34,721 nt of DNA from Bacillota bacterium (lineage in GTDB: Bacteria > Bacillota > Sulfobacillia > Sulfobacillales > Sulfobacillaceae), in the NCBI GenBank assembly GCA_021820485.1, contig JAKADO010000027.1:1-34721 (forward strand). The letters are read 5' to 3'. Of the stretch, positions 1-6,392 are shown piece by piece (position 1 is the stretch's first letter; each line of letters begins with the position of its first letter). Under the pieces are notes generated by a model. It was not told where the DNA came from. It worked only from the letters and a program-made list of their open reading frames with translations, and made no database searches. A program made the translations under genes and the position numbers.

Positions 1-160
1 CCAGGTGTCCGCCAGGAATCTCCCAGACATTGGGCAGAAAGTCATCCGCGCGCCGTTTCAAGAGCAATATGGCATCACCGTTGGGCACCACGATGCCTAC
101 GACAGTGGCCTCAACGCCGTCTAGATGGGCCTGACGCTCCAGATTCTGAAAGACCAGCAT
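1..160 (-). CDS. NUDIX hydrolase, N-terminal part only (cut by window edge)
   Basis: Reading leftwards from an ATG at 160, the frame stays open to the window edge and gives about 53 residues. The protein begins MLVFQNLERQ and continues through a typical NUDIX first half: VVGIVVPNGDAILLLKRR, then WEIPGGHL, which is the start of the Nudix box. NUDIX enzymes hydrolyse nucleoside diphosphates linked to another moiety; the substrate cannot be told from this fragment. The start is well supported by AGGAGG eight bases upstream. It lies 66 bases downstream of the PucR-type regulator on the same strand. A perfect TATAAT sits on this strand at 192-187, so it may also have its own promoter. The catalytic REXXEE half of the box lies outside the window. 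Confidence 0.85.
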   Translation of the reverse strand, partial: MLVFQNLERQAHLDGVEATVVGIVVPNGDAILLLKRRADDFLPNVWEIPGGHL

Positions 161-186
161 GCATCATCCTCCTGACCGATGAAGAC

Positions 187-192
187 ATTATA
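187..192 (-). promoter_or_regulatory. possible -10 element of the partial NUDIX gene
   Basis: The minus strand reads TATAAT at 192-187, about 27 bases before the NUDIX start codon. I see no good -35 hexamer 16-18 bases upstream and no TGn extension, so this is only a -10 candidate. Confidence 0.3.
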
Positions 193-226
193 GACGAATG
201 CTGCCTGGGCTGGGGCAGAAAGGATC

Positions 227-1651
227 TCATCCGGTCCGTGTCAGCATCCATCGATAGGCCAAGTCCAACTGGGTGAGAAACGGCCCATCCAGAACCCGTC
301 CCAACAAGGCCTCGATTTGCTCAATGCGGTTGGCGATGGTGTTTCGGTGCACGCCCAATTGCTTCGCCGCCTCCCCTCGACGGCCGCTAGAGAGCACATA
401 GGACTTCAATGTATCGAAGAGAACCGGGTCGCGAATGCGACCCCACGTGGCGTCGACAAACGTGCGCATCAGGTCTTCCGGCAACTCTGCGATGAGGGCC
501 GGAAAGAGGGCCTCATGGAGACTGTGCAGCCGACCTGGTTGAAGCAGGGGCAGCATCTTGACCATGGTTTGGTGGATGGGCGGAATGTCGCTGAGCATGA
601 GCGGCCCGCTGACAAGTCCCGTGGTTTGCGGAAAGCGCTCAAAAAATGGGGCCAAACGATAAGTCAGTGGCGCCTGGCGAGCCATGCCCCCGCCCACCAG
701 CAGCACCAGTCCCTGAGCCGTGACGCTCATGAGTCGGTCTTCTGTGTCTATCACCTGGAGGAGCCAGTCGCGGGCTTCATCATAGCGTTGGGTAATGTCA
801 GGGTCGAGTCGCAGCACGTCGGGCAAGGCCAACAGCAGCAGTTGGTGGGGACGATCGGCGTGAAATCCCAGGAAACGAATGCGTTGCCGCTGAATGGCGT
901 CATCGCGCCATTGCCCTTGCACCACCCGGTCCAGCATGGCGGAACGGATCTCAAATTCGGTCTGGCGGGCCAGTTTCTGCTGGAGAAGGTAGACGGCTAA
1001 GACACCGGCCATCTGACGGGCGACAATCTGCTCGGGAGAGGTCAGAGCGGGTGGGCCGATGACCAATTGCCAGGAGCGAAGTTCCGGCGACCCCAGCGTT
1101 ACGCCATATGCTGGGGGGTCTGAACGAGTGCCCCGGGTCGCGAGCTGCACAGGTCGGTCGAGGAGTTCGGAGAAGGTCAAGAGCAGGTGGTCAACCGACT
1201 CTGCGCGGATGGCCGCTTCCGTCACCCGGATTTGGAGTTCGGAGACTTTGGCCCAGGTGTCGCGGTTGTCTTCGACGATGAGGCGGTGAATGGCTTGGGT
1301 GACAGTTACGAAGGGCAGTGACCAGGGGAGCGTGATGAGTGGGAGAGCGTGGGCGTCAGCCATCGCCCGGGCTTCGTCCGGGATGGCGTCAATATACCGG
1401 CCTAGGGCCACAAACAAGGCGGCCACGCGTTGCCCGGCCAACGCCGGTATCATCTCCCTCCAAAAGCGTTCGGTGCCGGGTTGGTTGTGTCCCGTGGTGA
1501 GCACCACCACATCGGGCGCCGTCCATAAGGCCACGTCGGGCTCGTCGATGACGTGGGCGATGCGTACCGGATGCTCCAATCCCGAGTGCCCCGCAACCAA
1601 CTCCGCGTCCCGCAATTCCTCCAGCTCGAGACAATCCCTGACCGTAATCAT
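227..1651 (-). CDS. PucR/CdaR-family transcriptional regulator
   Basis: This is a 474-residue regulator of the PucR family. The N-terminal PucR domain (about residues 1-125) has the typical beginning ITVRDCLELEELRDAELVAG and a VVVLTTGH stretch. A middle CdaR/GGDEF-like region follows. The C-terminal helix-turn-helix is clear (about 410-470: SSGRRGEAAKQLGVHRNTIANRI). Known family members activate genes for purine or other nitrogen-compound catabolism in response to metabolites; the ligand here is unknown. The ATG at 1651 has AAGGAGA about nine bases upstream, and a good sigma-A-type promoter lies at 1739-1711. It sits upstream of a NUDIX gene and is divergent from the tag gene, neither of which points to an obvious target. 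Confidence 0.9.
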   Translation of the reverse strand: MITVRDCLELEELRDAELVAGHSGLEHPVRIAHVIDEPDVALWTAPDVVVLTTGHNQPGTERFWREMIPALAGQRVAALFVALGRYIDAIPDEARAMADAHALPLITLPWSLPFVTVTQAIHRLIVEDNRDTWAKVSELQIRVTEAAIRAESVDHLLLTFSELLDRPVQLATRGTRSDPPAYGVTLGSPELRSWQLVIGPPALTSPEQIVARQMAGVLAVYLLQQKLARQTEFEIRSAMLDRVVQGQWRDDAIQRQRIRFLGFHADRPHQLLLLALPDVLRLDPDITQRYDEARDWLLQVIDTEDRLMSVTAQGLVLLVGGGMARQAPLTYRLAPFFERFPQTTGLVSGPLMLSDIPPIHQTMVKMLPLLQPGRLHSLHEALFPALIAELPEDLMRTFVDATWGRIRDPVLFDTLKSYVLSSGRRGEAAKQLGVHRNTIANRIEQIEALLGRVLDGPFLTQLDLAYRWMLTRTG

Positions 1652-1666
1652 GCGCCTGTCTCCTTA

Positions 1667-1681
1667 TGAACGGAATGTTCA
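1667..1681. promoter_or_regulatory. inverted repeat in the leader of the PucR gene
   Basis: TGAAC and GTTCA arms are separated by GGAAT, between the promoter and the start codon of the first PucR gene. It could be an autoregulatory operator. Five-base arms are short and may arise by chance. Confidence 0.3.
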
Positions 1682-1710
1682 ACCGAGAAAGTGGGCATGG
1701 TGCCTAATTG

Positions 1711-1739
1711 ATTATCCCGGGAATGGGCAGGAGGGTCAA
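1711..1739 (-). promoter_or_regulatory. sigma-A-type promoter of the first PucR gene
   Basis: On the minus strand TTGACC (1739-1734) is followed after exactly 17 bases by GATAAT (1716-1711). Both hexamers match consensus at five of six positions. Transcription would start near 1704, leaving a leader of about 50 bases before the ATG at 1651. Confidence 0.7.
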
Positions 1740-1867
1740 CGCTATGCAGGAATTGCGTGAAAAAGGGGAAGAAAGAGAAGAGCGGAGGGTGCGGCTGTTA
1801 TCTCGGATCAGGAACACTCTCGCGTCCCGAAATCCGGGGGCCTTGGTCGTCAGCATCAGTCCCCATC

Positions 1868-1876
1868 TGGCATAAT
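1868..1876 (+). promoter_or_regulatory. tag: possible extended -10 promoter of tag
   Basis: TGG followed by CATAAT forms an extended -10 element 21 bases before the chosen start codon at 1898. The -35 region is weak. The predicted transcript would start only about 15 bases before the ATG, just before the AAAGGAGG at 1885-1891. Confidence 0.4.
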
Positions 1877-1897
1877 GGTGCTCAAAGGAGGATGACC

Positions 1898-2470
1898 ATG
1901 CCGGAGCGCTGTGCTTGGGCCCAGAACCATCCGTTGCTGCAAAGCTATCACGATGAGGAGTGGGGGGTGGTGACTCGTGACCGGGGGCGTTTGTACGAGT
2001 TTCTCGTGCTGGAAGGGGCGCAGGCTGGCCTGTCGTGGCTCACGGTGCTGAAGCGTCGCGACGCCTACCGGGATGCTCTTGCGGGATTTGACCCGGACAT
2101 CGTATCCCGGTGGGATGAGGGGGAAGTCGAGCGGCTTTTGGGATTTCCGGGGCTCATCCACAACCGCGCCAAAATCGCCAGCCATCTTCGCAACGCGCGG
2201 CATTTCCTGGCCGTGGAAGACGAGTTTGGAGGATTTGACCAATATCTTTATCAATGGACCGAACAGCAGGTCATCGTGCATCGCTATGAATCGGAGCGGC
2301 AGGTGCCCGCCACCGATGCGCTGGCTCAGGCAATGAGCCGCGATTTGGTGAAGCGTGGGTTTGGATTTGTGGGTCCTACCATCTGCTACAGCTATCTTCA
2401 AGCCATTGGGCTGGTCATGGATCATGTGACCGGGTGCTTCCGGTTTCATGAGTTGACCAGCCCGATCTAA
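1898..2470 (+). CDS. tag: DNA-3-methyladenine glycosylase I
   Basis: This base-excision repair enzyme of 190 residues removes 3-methyladenine from DNA. It begins MPERCAW, whose Cys5 is a conserved zinc ligand, followed by YHDEEWG. The active-site stretch LEGAQAGLSW is intact, and near the C-terminus VMDHVTGCFRFHE supplies the remaining His and Cys zinc ligands. The length fits the family (about 187 in E. coli). The frame is open upstream, but AAAGGAGG at 1885-1891 lies six bases before the ATG at 1898. The ATG at 1892 directly abuts that site and is unlikely to be used. It stands alone on its strand, convergent with the M55 peptidase gene. Confidence 0.93.
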   Translation: MPERCAWAQNHPLLQSYHDEEWGVVTRDRGRLYEFLVLEGAQAGLSWLTVLKRRDAYRDALAGFDPDIVSRWDEGEVERLLGFPGLIHNRAKIASHLRNARHFLAVEDEFGGFDQYLYQWTEQQVIVHRYESERQVPATDALAQAMSRDLVKRGFGFVGPTICYSYLQAIGLVMDHVTGCFRFHELTSPI

Positions 2471-2476
2471 GTCTAT

Positions 2477-2495
2477 GTGAGCACGTGTTGCTCGC
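2477..2495. terminator. weak hairpin between convergent tag and dppA-like genes
   Basis: GTGAGCA and TGCTCGC can pair (one G-T pair) around a five-base loop, between the stop codons of two convergent genes. There is no clear T tract on either side, so it is at best a weak terminator. Confidence 0.3.
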
Positions 2496-2503
2496 GGCTC
2501 TCG

Positions 2504-3325
2504 CTAATTGTCGCCGGTGGATCCCAGCCTCAGGGCACTGGACGCCCAGCGCCAGGCTTCGACAATGTCCTGTCCGGTCACCTCGATGGTGCGTCCATCG
2601 AGCCGAACCACACTCGGCATCAGCGACGCGACCTCGGCGTAAAAGCTGCGGGTGAACTCAAGCCGGAATGTGACAGGACCGGGGACGCGGTGGATGGGTG
2701 CCCGGGCGATGGTCGAGACTGCTTCTTGGCTTGCATCGTGCAATCGCTGAAGTACGACGGATCGCGGAAGTGCACGGGCGGCCCTGTGATCCATGCCATG
2801 CTTGACAATGGCCGTAGCCACGCCCGGCAGCCGTTCATTGACCTCGCGGGCGATTTTGTCATCGCCGCTCACGAGGAGCACCGGAACCCCGTAATGACCC
2901 AAGAGCGCCGCGTTGATTTCCGCCTCGCTGACGGGCGTGCCGTTCAAGAACCAATTGTGGACCTGGGCGCCGGAAATGGTGTGGTCCATCACGGCGCCGC
3001 CGGTGCCGGCGCGGGCGTGATATCCGATGAACAGGGCCCCCTGAGTGTCCTGGCCGCCTTCGACCATGGTCAGGACCTTGTTGTGGCCGGAAATTAGTTC
3101 GGCTCTGGGGTCCAGCTCTTCGTACAAAAGATTTCGCATGCCGCCGTGCGAGTCATTGACAACCACGGAATCGGCTCCGCCGTCGAAAGCCCCGGCAATG
3201 GCGGCATTGGCTTCGGCTGTCATGAGATGACGAAAGCGTTCATAGTCATGGTGTCCACGCATGATTTCCTCGCGACCAGTGACTCCGGCAATGCCTTCCA
3301 TATCGACTGAAATCAAGATGCGCAT
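2504..3325 (-). CDS. dppA: M55 family D-aminopeptidase (DppA-like)
   Basis: The product is 273 residues, almost the length of B. subtilis DppA (274), a zinc D-aminopeptidase that releases D-alanine from D-Ala peptides. It opens MRILISVDMEGIAGV, with the Asp9 and Glu11 metal ligands of the family. VVNDSHGGMRNL and ALFIGYHA carry conserved His residues, and QVHNWFLNGTPVSEAEIN matches the family core. The frame is open back to 3511, but the protein begins naturally at the ATG at 3325. Its ribosome site is weak (GACAGG). No dipeptide transporter genes flank it, unlike the B. subtilis dpp operon, so it may act in D-amino-acid or peptidoglycan-peptide recycling. Confidence 0.9.
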   Translation of the reverse strand: MRILISVDMEGIAGVTGREEIMRGHHDYERFRHLMTAEANAAIAGAFDGGADSVVVNDSHGGMRNLLYEELDPRAELISGHNKVLTMVEGGQDTQGALFIGYHARAGTGGAVMDHTISGAQVHNWFLNGTPVSEAEINAALLGHYGVPVLLVSGDDKIAREVNERLPGVATAIVKHGMDHRAARALPRSVVLQRLHDASQEAVSTIARAPIHRVPGPVTFRLEFTRSFYAEVASLMPSVVRLDGRTIEVTGQDIVEAWRWASSALRLGSTGDN

Positions 3326-3341
3326 CCTGTCATCCTGTCCC

Positions 3342-3368
3342 TTCTCCGAGAGGTGTATTCTCCGAGAG
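3342..3368. repeat. 11-bp direct repeat upstream of the dppA-like gene
   Basis: TTCTCCGAGAG occurs at 3342-3352 and again at 3358-3368, a 16-base offset, just upstream of the peptidase start codon. The spacing is between one and two helical turns. It may be a tandem regulator site or a chance duplication. Confidence 0.45.
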
Positions 3369-3538
3369 CGTAACAGCTTGGCCAAAAAACGTCTATGCCC
3401 TAGGGCGGGTCGGTGGAGCCGGCCGGCCTCATGACAGGTTTTGGCAAGGGCTTTTTCCGCCGGCGAACGGGTGCTGGCGGTGCGGGCGGGACACACTACC
3501 GATGATCCCACAAACCCCGCGTTATGAGGAGGAGTATC

Positions 3539-4405
3539 ATGCCATCATCAACCAAGTCCCCCACGATGCCAGCGCAACATCAATCCCGCCAACCAGGTCT
3601 TGAAGAAGCCATGCAGCCGCATCCCAAGGAGGTGGACCACCACTATCGCGGATCGGGCAAACTGGCGGGCAAGAAGGCTGTGATTACCGGCGGGGATAGC
3701 GGCATAGGCCGGGCCGTTGCCAGCTTATTCGCCAAGGAGGGCGCGGACGTTGCAATTGTCTACCTGAATGAGGATCATGACGCCCAGGACAGCCAAAAGC
3801 TCGTCGAGCAGGAAGGCCGGCAATGCCTCCTGATCCGAGGAGACATTGGGGAACGGGGGTTTTGTCAAACGGCCATCAGGAAGGTGGTGGACCGTTTCGG
3901 CGGTCTCGACATACTCGTCAACAACGCCGGCGAGCAACATCCCCAAAAGTCATTGGAGGACATCAGCGAAGCCCAGTTGAAGCGAACCTTTGACACCAAC
4001 TTTTTCGGCATGTTCTACTTGACCCAGGCGGCCTTGCCTCATCTCAAGAAGGGTGCCGCGATTGTGAACACCGCTTCAGTCACGGCATACCATGGCAACA
4101 AGGAACTGTTGGACTACTCGGCATCGAAAGGCGCCATCGTCGCCTTTACCCGCAGCCTAGCGCTCAACCTGGTGTCCAAGGGCATCCGCGTCAATGCGGT
4201 GGCGCCAGGACCCATATGGACCCCTTTGATTCCATCCACATTCACGGCAGATACGGTGCATACCTTTGGCAGCACAACGCCTATGGGGAGACCGGGGCAA
4301 CCCGAGGAAGTGGCGCCCAGCTACGTGTTTCTGGCGTCGGACGATGCTTCGTACATGACGGGCCAGGTGCTGCACCCCAACGGCGGAGAAATGGTGACCA
4401 GCTAA
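3539..4405 (+). CDS. SDR family oxidoreductase, general-stress-protein-39/YhdF type
   Basis: This 288-residue NAD(P)-dependent short-chain dehydrogenase carries the N-terminal extension of about 45 residues typical of the YhdF/GS39 group (QPGLEEAMQPHPK, then HHYRGSGKLAGKKAVITGG). The Rossmann motif TGGDSGIGRAVA is near residues 50-61, NNAG follows, and the catalytic YxxxK is Tyr193/Lys197 in YSASK. NAVAPGPIWTPLIP and MTGQVLHPNGGEMV close the fold. The start is the ATG at 3539, with AGGAGGAG about four bases upstream; the ATG at 3524 lies before that site. The substrate is unknown. Relatives in Bacillus are sigma-B stress genes, but no such promoter was recognised here. Confidence 0.9.
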   Translation: MPSSTKSPTMPAQHQSRQPGLEEAMQPHPKEVDHHYRGSGKLAGKKAVITGGDSGIGRAVASLFAKEGADVAIVYLNEDHDAQDSQKLVEQEGRQCLLIRGDIGERGFCQTAIRKVVDRFGGLDILVNNAGEQHPQKSLEDISEAQLKRTFDTNFFGMFYLTQAALPHLKKGAAIVNTASVTAYHGNKELLDYSASKGAIVAFTRSLALNLVSKGIRVNAVAPGPIWTPLIPSTFTADTVHTFGSTTPMGRPGQPEEVAPSYVFLASDDASYMTGQVLHPNGGEMVTS

Positions 4406-4422
4406 GGGGGTGGGAACGACGG

Positions 4423-4446
4423 CGGGAGACGGCCCGCCGTCTCCCG
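4423..4446. terminator. hairpin between convergent genes, likely terminator
   Basis: CGGGAGACGG and CCGTCTCCCG form a perfect 10-bp stem around the loop CCCG. It starts 18 bases after the SDR stop and lies before the stop of the convergent DUF4097 gene. Neither side has a strong T tract; on the plus side only CCTCTTT follows some distance away. Confidence 0.55.
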
Positions 4447-4490
4447 TGCGTGGCTCCTCTTTCGGGATCTCCCCCAGTATATGACTACGG

Positions 4491-5558
4491 TTAGTCTTGG
4501 GAGGCATCCAATCCGGACAACAGCGCTTCGGCTTCATCAACGGTCAGCCGGCCCTGCTGCAGTTGTTCCAGAATCAAGAGCCGATGGGCTTCCCGGAATG
4601 AACCCGGGTGGGCGTCGGACGGGGTCTCTGGTTGGCCGTCAATGTGCTGGGCCACAATGATGTCGCCGCGCCGCGTTTCCAAGGTGAGGCGACCGGCGCC
4701 GTCACCCACCATCCCGACCAAGCGTTCTCCCCGTTGGGGACCAGAATGCCCCACGGGAATGAGGTCAAGGTGGGAGATGATGCGGCCGTGGCCGGTGCTG
4801 GCCTCCACGCGGGCGCCTTGGGTATCCGGAATGGAGACGTCAATGGTGCCGCGCGTCTTCACTGATACAGCCAAGTTCTGAACGCCGGCATGGATTGTAG
4901 CGTCGCCAATGCCAATAGAAATGTCGGCATCCTCCCAGTGCCCATCCGTGACGAAGACCTTGCCCAGTCCCGCGTTGACCTCCAGATTTCGGCCCGCGCC
5001 GTTCAGGACTCGAACATCTCCCAATCCGGCATTGATTTCGACCCGGCCCCGGCTCGCGGTCCATTCCACGTTGCCTTTGCCGGCGTTGACGTCGAACGTC
5101 CCGTCACACTCTTCGCCAACCACTTGACCGAGTCCGGCGTTGACATCGACGGTGCCAAAGACGCCTTTCAATCGGCATTGACCCATGCCGACATTGATGT
5201 CGAATGTGCCTCGGCTGGATTGGATAACGGCATCGCCTTTGCCCACGTTCACATCCCAGGTGCCGCCGCAATCGCTCAACGTGAGGGGCCCTAGGCCGAC
5301 ATTAAGGTCCATGTCATGGATGTTCAGTCCCTGGGCGCGGCAAGGCCCGCGGCCGATGTTGGCCTCCATTGTCCGGACGCTGGCGGGCACACGGAGGGTG
5401 ACATGAAACTCGCCTCCCATGCGTTCCGTATCGATGATGGCGGTAGATCCGCGGTAGGTTGGGGTAAGCGGCGGGTCGCTCTGGATCGCCAGCTCGTCGG
5501 TGGTGGGCTCCAACGTGAGTGAGCCGCGCTTGATCTTAACCTCGATGCCGTCGGTCAT
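4491..5558 (-). CDS. DUF4097-type beta-solenoid protein with C-terminal SHOCT-like module
   Basis: The product is 355 residues without signal peptide or membrane segment. Its centre (about residues 66-220) holds nine copies of an N-[VAI]-G-x-G turn, at residues 67, 86, 104, 122, 140, 158, 176, 195 and 214, so one coil every 18-19 residues. This fits a right-handed beta-solenoid of the DUF4097 kind. The C-terminal 30 residues (HRLLILEQLQQGRLTVDEAE) form a helical hairpin like the SHOCT-like domain. The start is the ATG at 5558, one base after the stop of the DUF2089 gene, with AGGAGGAA eight bases upstream; the longer open frame is a shadow of that gene. The function of the family is not established; related proteins (YvlB-like) are linked to envelope stress, which I infer only loosely here. 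Confidence 0.85.
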   Translation of the reverse strand: MTDGIEVKIKRGSLTLEPTTDELAIQSDPPLTPTYRGSTAIIDTERMGGEFHVTLRVPASVRTMEANIGRGPCRAQGLNIHDMDLNVGLGPLTLSDCGGTWDVNVGKGDAVIQSSRGTFDINVGMGQCRLKGVFGTVDVNAGLGQVVGEECDGTFDVNAGKGNVEWTASRGRVEINAGLGDVRVLNGAGRNLEVNAGLGKVFVTDGHWEDADISIGIGDATIHAGVQNLAVSVKTRGTIDVSIPDTQGARVEASTGHGRIISHLDLIPVGHSGPQRGERLVGMVGDGAGRLTLETRRGDIIVAQHIDGQPETPSDAHPGSFREAHRLLILEQLQQGRLTVDEAEALLSGLDASQD

Positions 5559-5559
5559 T

Positions 5560-5964
5560 CTACGGTTCCTCCTTTGTGACTCGGGCGGGACCCAGCTTGT
5601 TGAGACGCGCCAGCGCATCATTGAGGGGCATGCGGCCAGCTGCGACGTCCTCAAGAATGGCCCGTCGGTCGGTAGGCTCTGCGATGTCTGGCTTTGGTCC
5701 CTCGGTTTCTTGGAAGGCATCGACTAAGTCGTCCAGCTTGTTGCGCACGGTGGGGTAGGAAATTCCCAAAATGCGCTCGATCTCGCGCAGATTGCCGCGG
5801 CTGAGGACGAATAGCCGGAGAAAGCTCAGTTGATCATCGGTCAAGCTAAGGCTTGGATGACCCTCGAAGCGCCCACGGATTTGAATGTGGCAATGCGGGC
5901 AGGTCAATTCGGTCACGTCCAACGCATGTCGACAACTGGGACAGGTGCTGATATAGGCGGCCAT
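5560..5964 (-). CDS. DUF2089 family protein: zinc ribbon, HTH and SHOCT-like tail
   Basis: This 134-residue protein opens with a zinc ribbon (CPSCRHALDVTELTCPHC, Cys8, 11, 22, 25). A helix-turn-helix-like segment follows (about residues 45-85: GNLREIERILGISYPTVRNK). The C-terminus (RRAILEDVAAGRMPLNDALA) matches the C-terminal module of its downstream neighbour. The ATG at 5964 has GGAGG eight bases upstream; a TTG at 5970 is too close to that site. It is the first gene of a two-gene operon with the beta-solenoid protein (one-base gap). The domain order suggests a DNA-binding regulator, possibly autoregulating through the dyad at 5993-6009. This is inference; no target is known. Confidence 0.87.
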   Translation of the reverse strand: MAAYISTCPSCRHALDVTELTCPHCHIQIRGRFEGHPSLSLTDDQLSFLRLFVLSRGNLREIERILGISYPTVRNKLDDLVDAFQETEGPKPDIAEPTDRRAILEDVAAGRMPLNDALARLNKLGPARVTKEEP

Positions 5965-5992
5965 CCGCAATTCCTCCCTTATAAGTTGAGTG

Positions 5993-6009
5993 TAACATAA
6001 AATACGTTA
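5993..6009. promoter_or_regulatory. AT-rich dyad upstream of the DUF2089 gene
   Basis: TAACATA and TACGTTA are separated by AAA; the arms match with one mismatch. The site is about 30 bases before the DUF2089 start codon and overlaps a plausible minus-strand promoter (TTGTTT, 17 bases, TTTTAT). A position over the -10 region suits a repressor operator, possibly for DUF2089 itself. Confidence 0.4.
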
Positions 6010-6099
6010 AGTTATGACTAAACAAATAGAGATTTTGGTGTAATTCTCGAGTTTGTTTCGCTCTGCGCCGGGAAACTCGCTACAATGAGGCCAGCATGC

Positions 6100-6143
6100 G
6101 TCGGGCCGGTGGAGCCATAAGTGGAGGCTCCAGCAGCGCCGAC
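6100..6143 (+). promoter_or_regulatory. two-tier hairpin leader before the small four-Cys gene
   Basis: GTCGG (6100-6104) pairs with CCGAC (6139-6143), and inside it TGGAGCC (6110-6116) pairs perfectly with GGCTCCA (6126-6132). An internal loop of five and six bases separates the two helices, and a nine-base loop caps the structure. A TACAAT -10 candidate lies at 6081-6086. The element would sit in the 5' leader of the gene starting at 6180. I do not recognise it as a known riboswitch class. Confidence 0.45.
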
Positions 6144-6179
6144 CGGTGTATTGGGATTGTCGAAGGGGGGCGAGGGCTC

Positions 6180-6377
6180 ATGGCAGACTATCGCGGCAGG
6201 GATGTTCATTTTTGCGCGACCTGCGTCTGGATCCGGCATGAGGGGCCCCAGACCTATATTTGCTCGCGTCTCGGATATCAAACCCAGCCGGCCTGGAAGT
6301 TTCATTGCTGGACGCCTCGTGAGCGCTACCGAAATGTTGATTCAGAAAACGCGCCTGAGAGTCCGCCGCACGACTGA
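6180..6377 (+). CDS. small four-cysteine protein, probably metal-binding
   Basis: From the ATG at 6180 the frame encodes 65 residues: MADYRGRDVHFCATCVWIRH and onwards, with a CxxC pair (residues 12 and 15) and single Cys residues near 29 and 44, the last in KFHCWTPRE. Four Cys in this pattern suggest a zinc or iron-sulfur site, though the spacing is not that of rubredoxin or a standard zinc ribbon. A G-rich stretch including GAGGG precedes the ATG. The tail (NVDSENAPESPPHD) looks disordered. I do not recognise the family and infer no function. The hairpin leader upstream and the balanced composition support a real gene, but its short length leaves doubt. Confidence 0.55.
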   Translation: MADYRGRDVHFCATCVWIRHEGPQTYICSRLGYQTQPAWKFHCWTPRERYRNVDSENAPESPPHD

Positions 6378-6392
6378 GCGGAGTCCCCAGCG

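Noticed and set aside
4608-5294. Plus-strand open frames opposite the DUF4097 gene, with repeated motifs
   Set aside because: The apparent repeats are the antisense image of the 54-base solenoid repeats on the minus strand.
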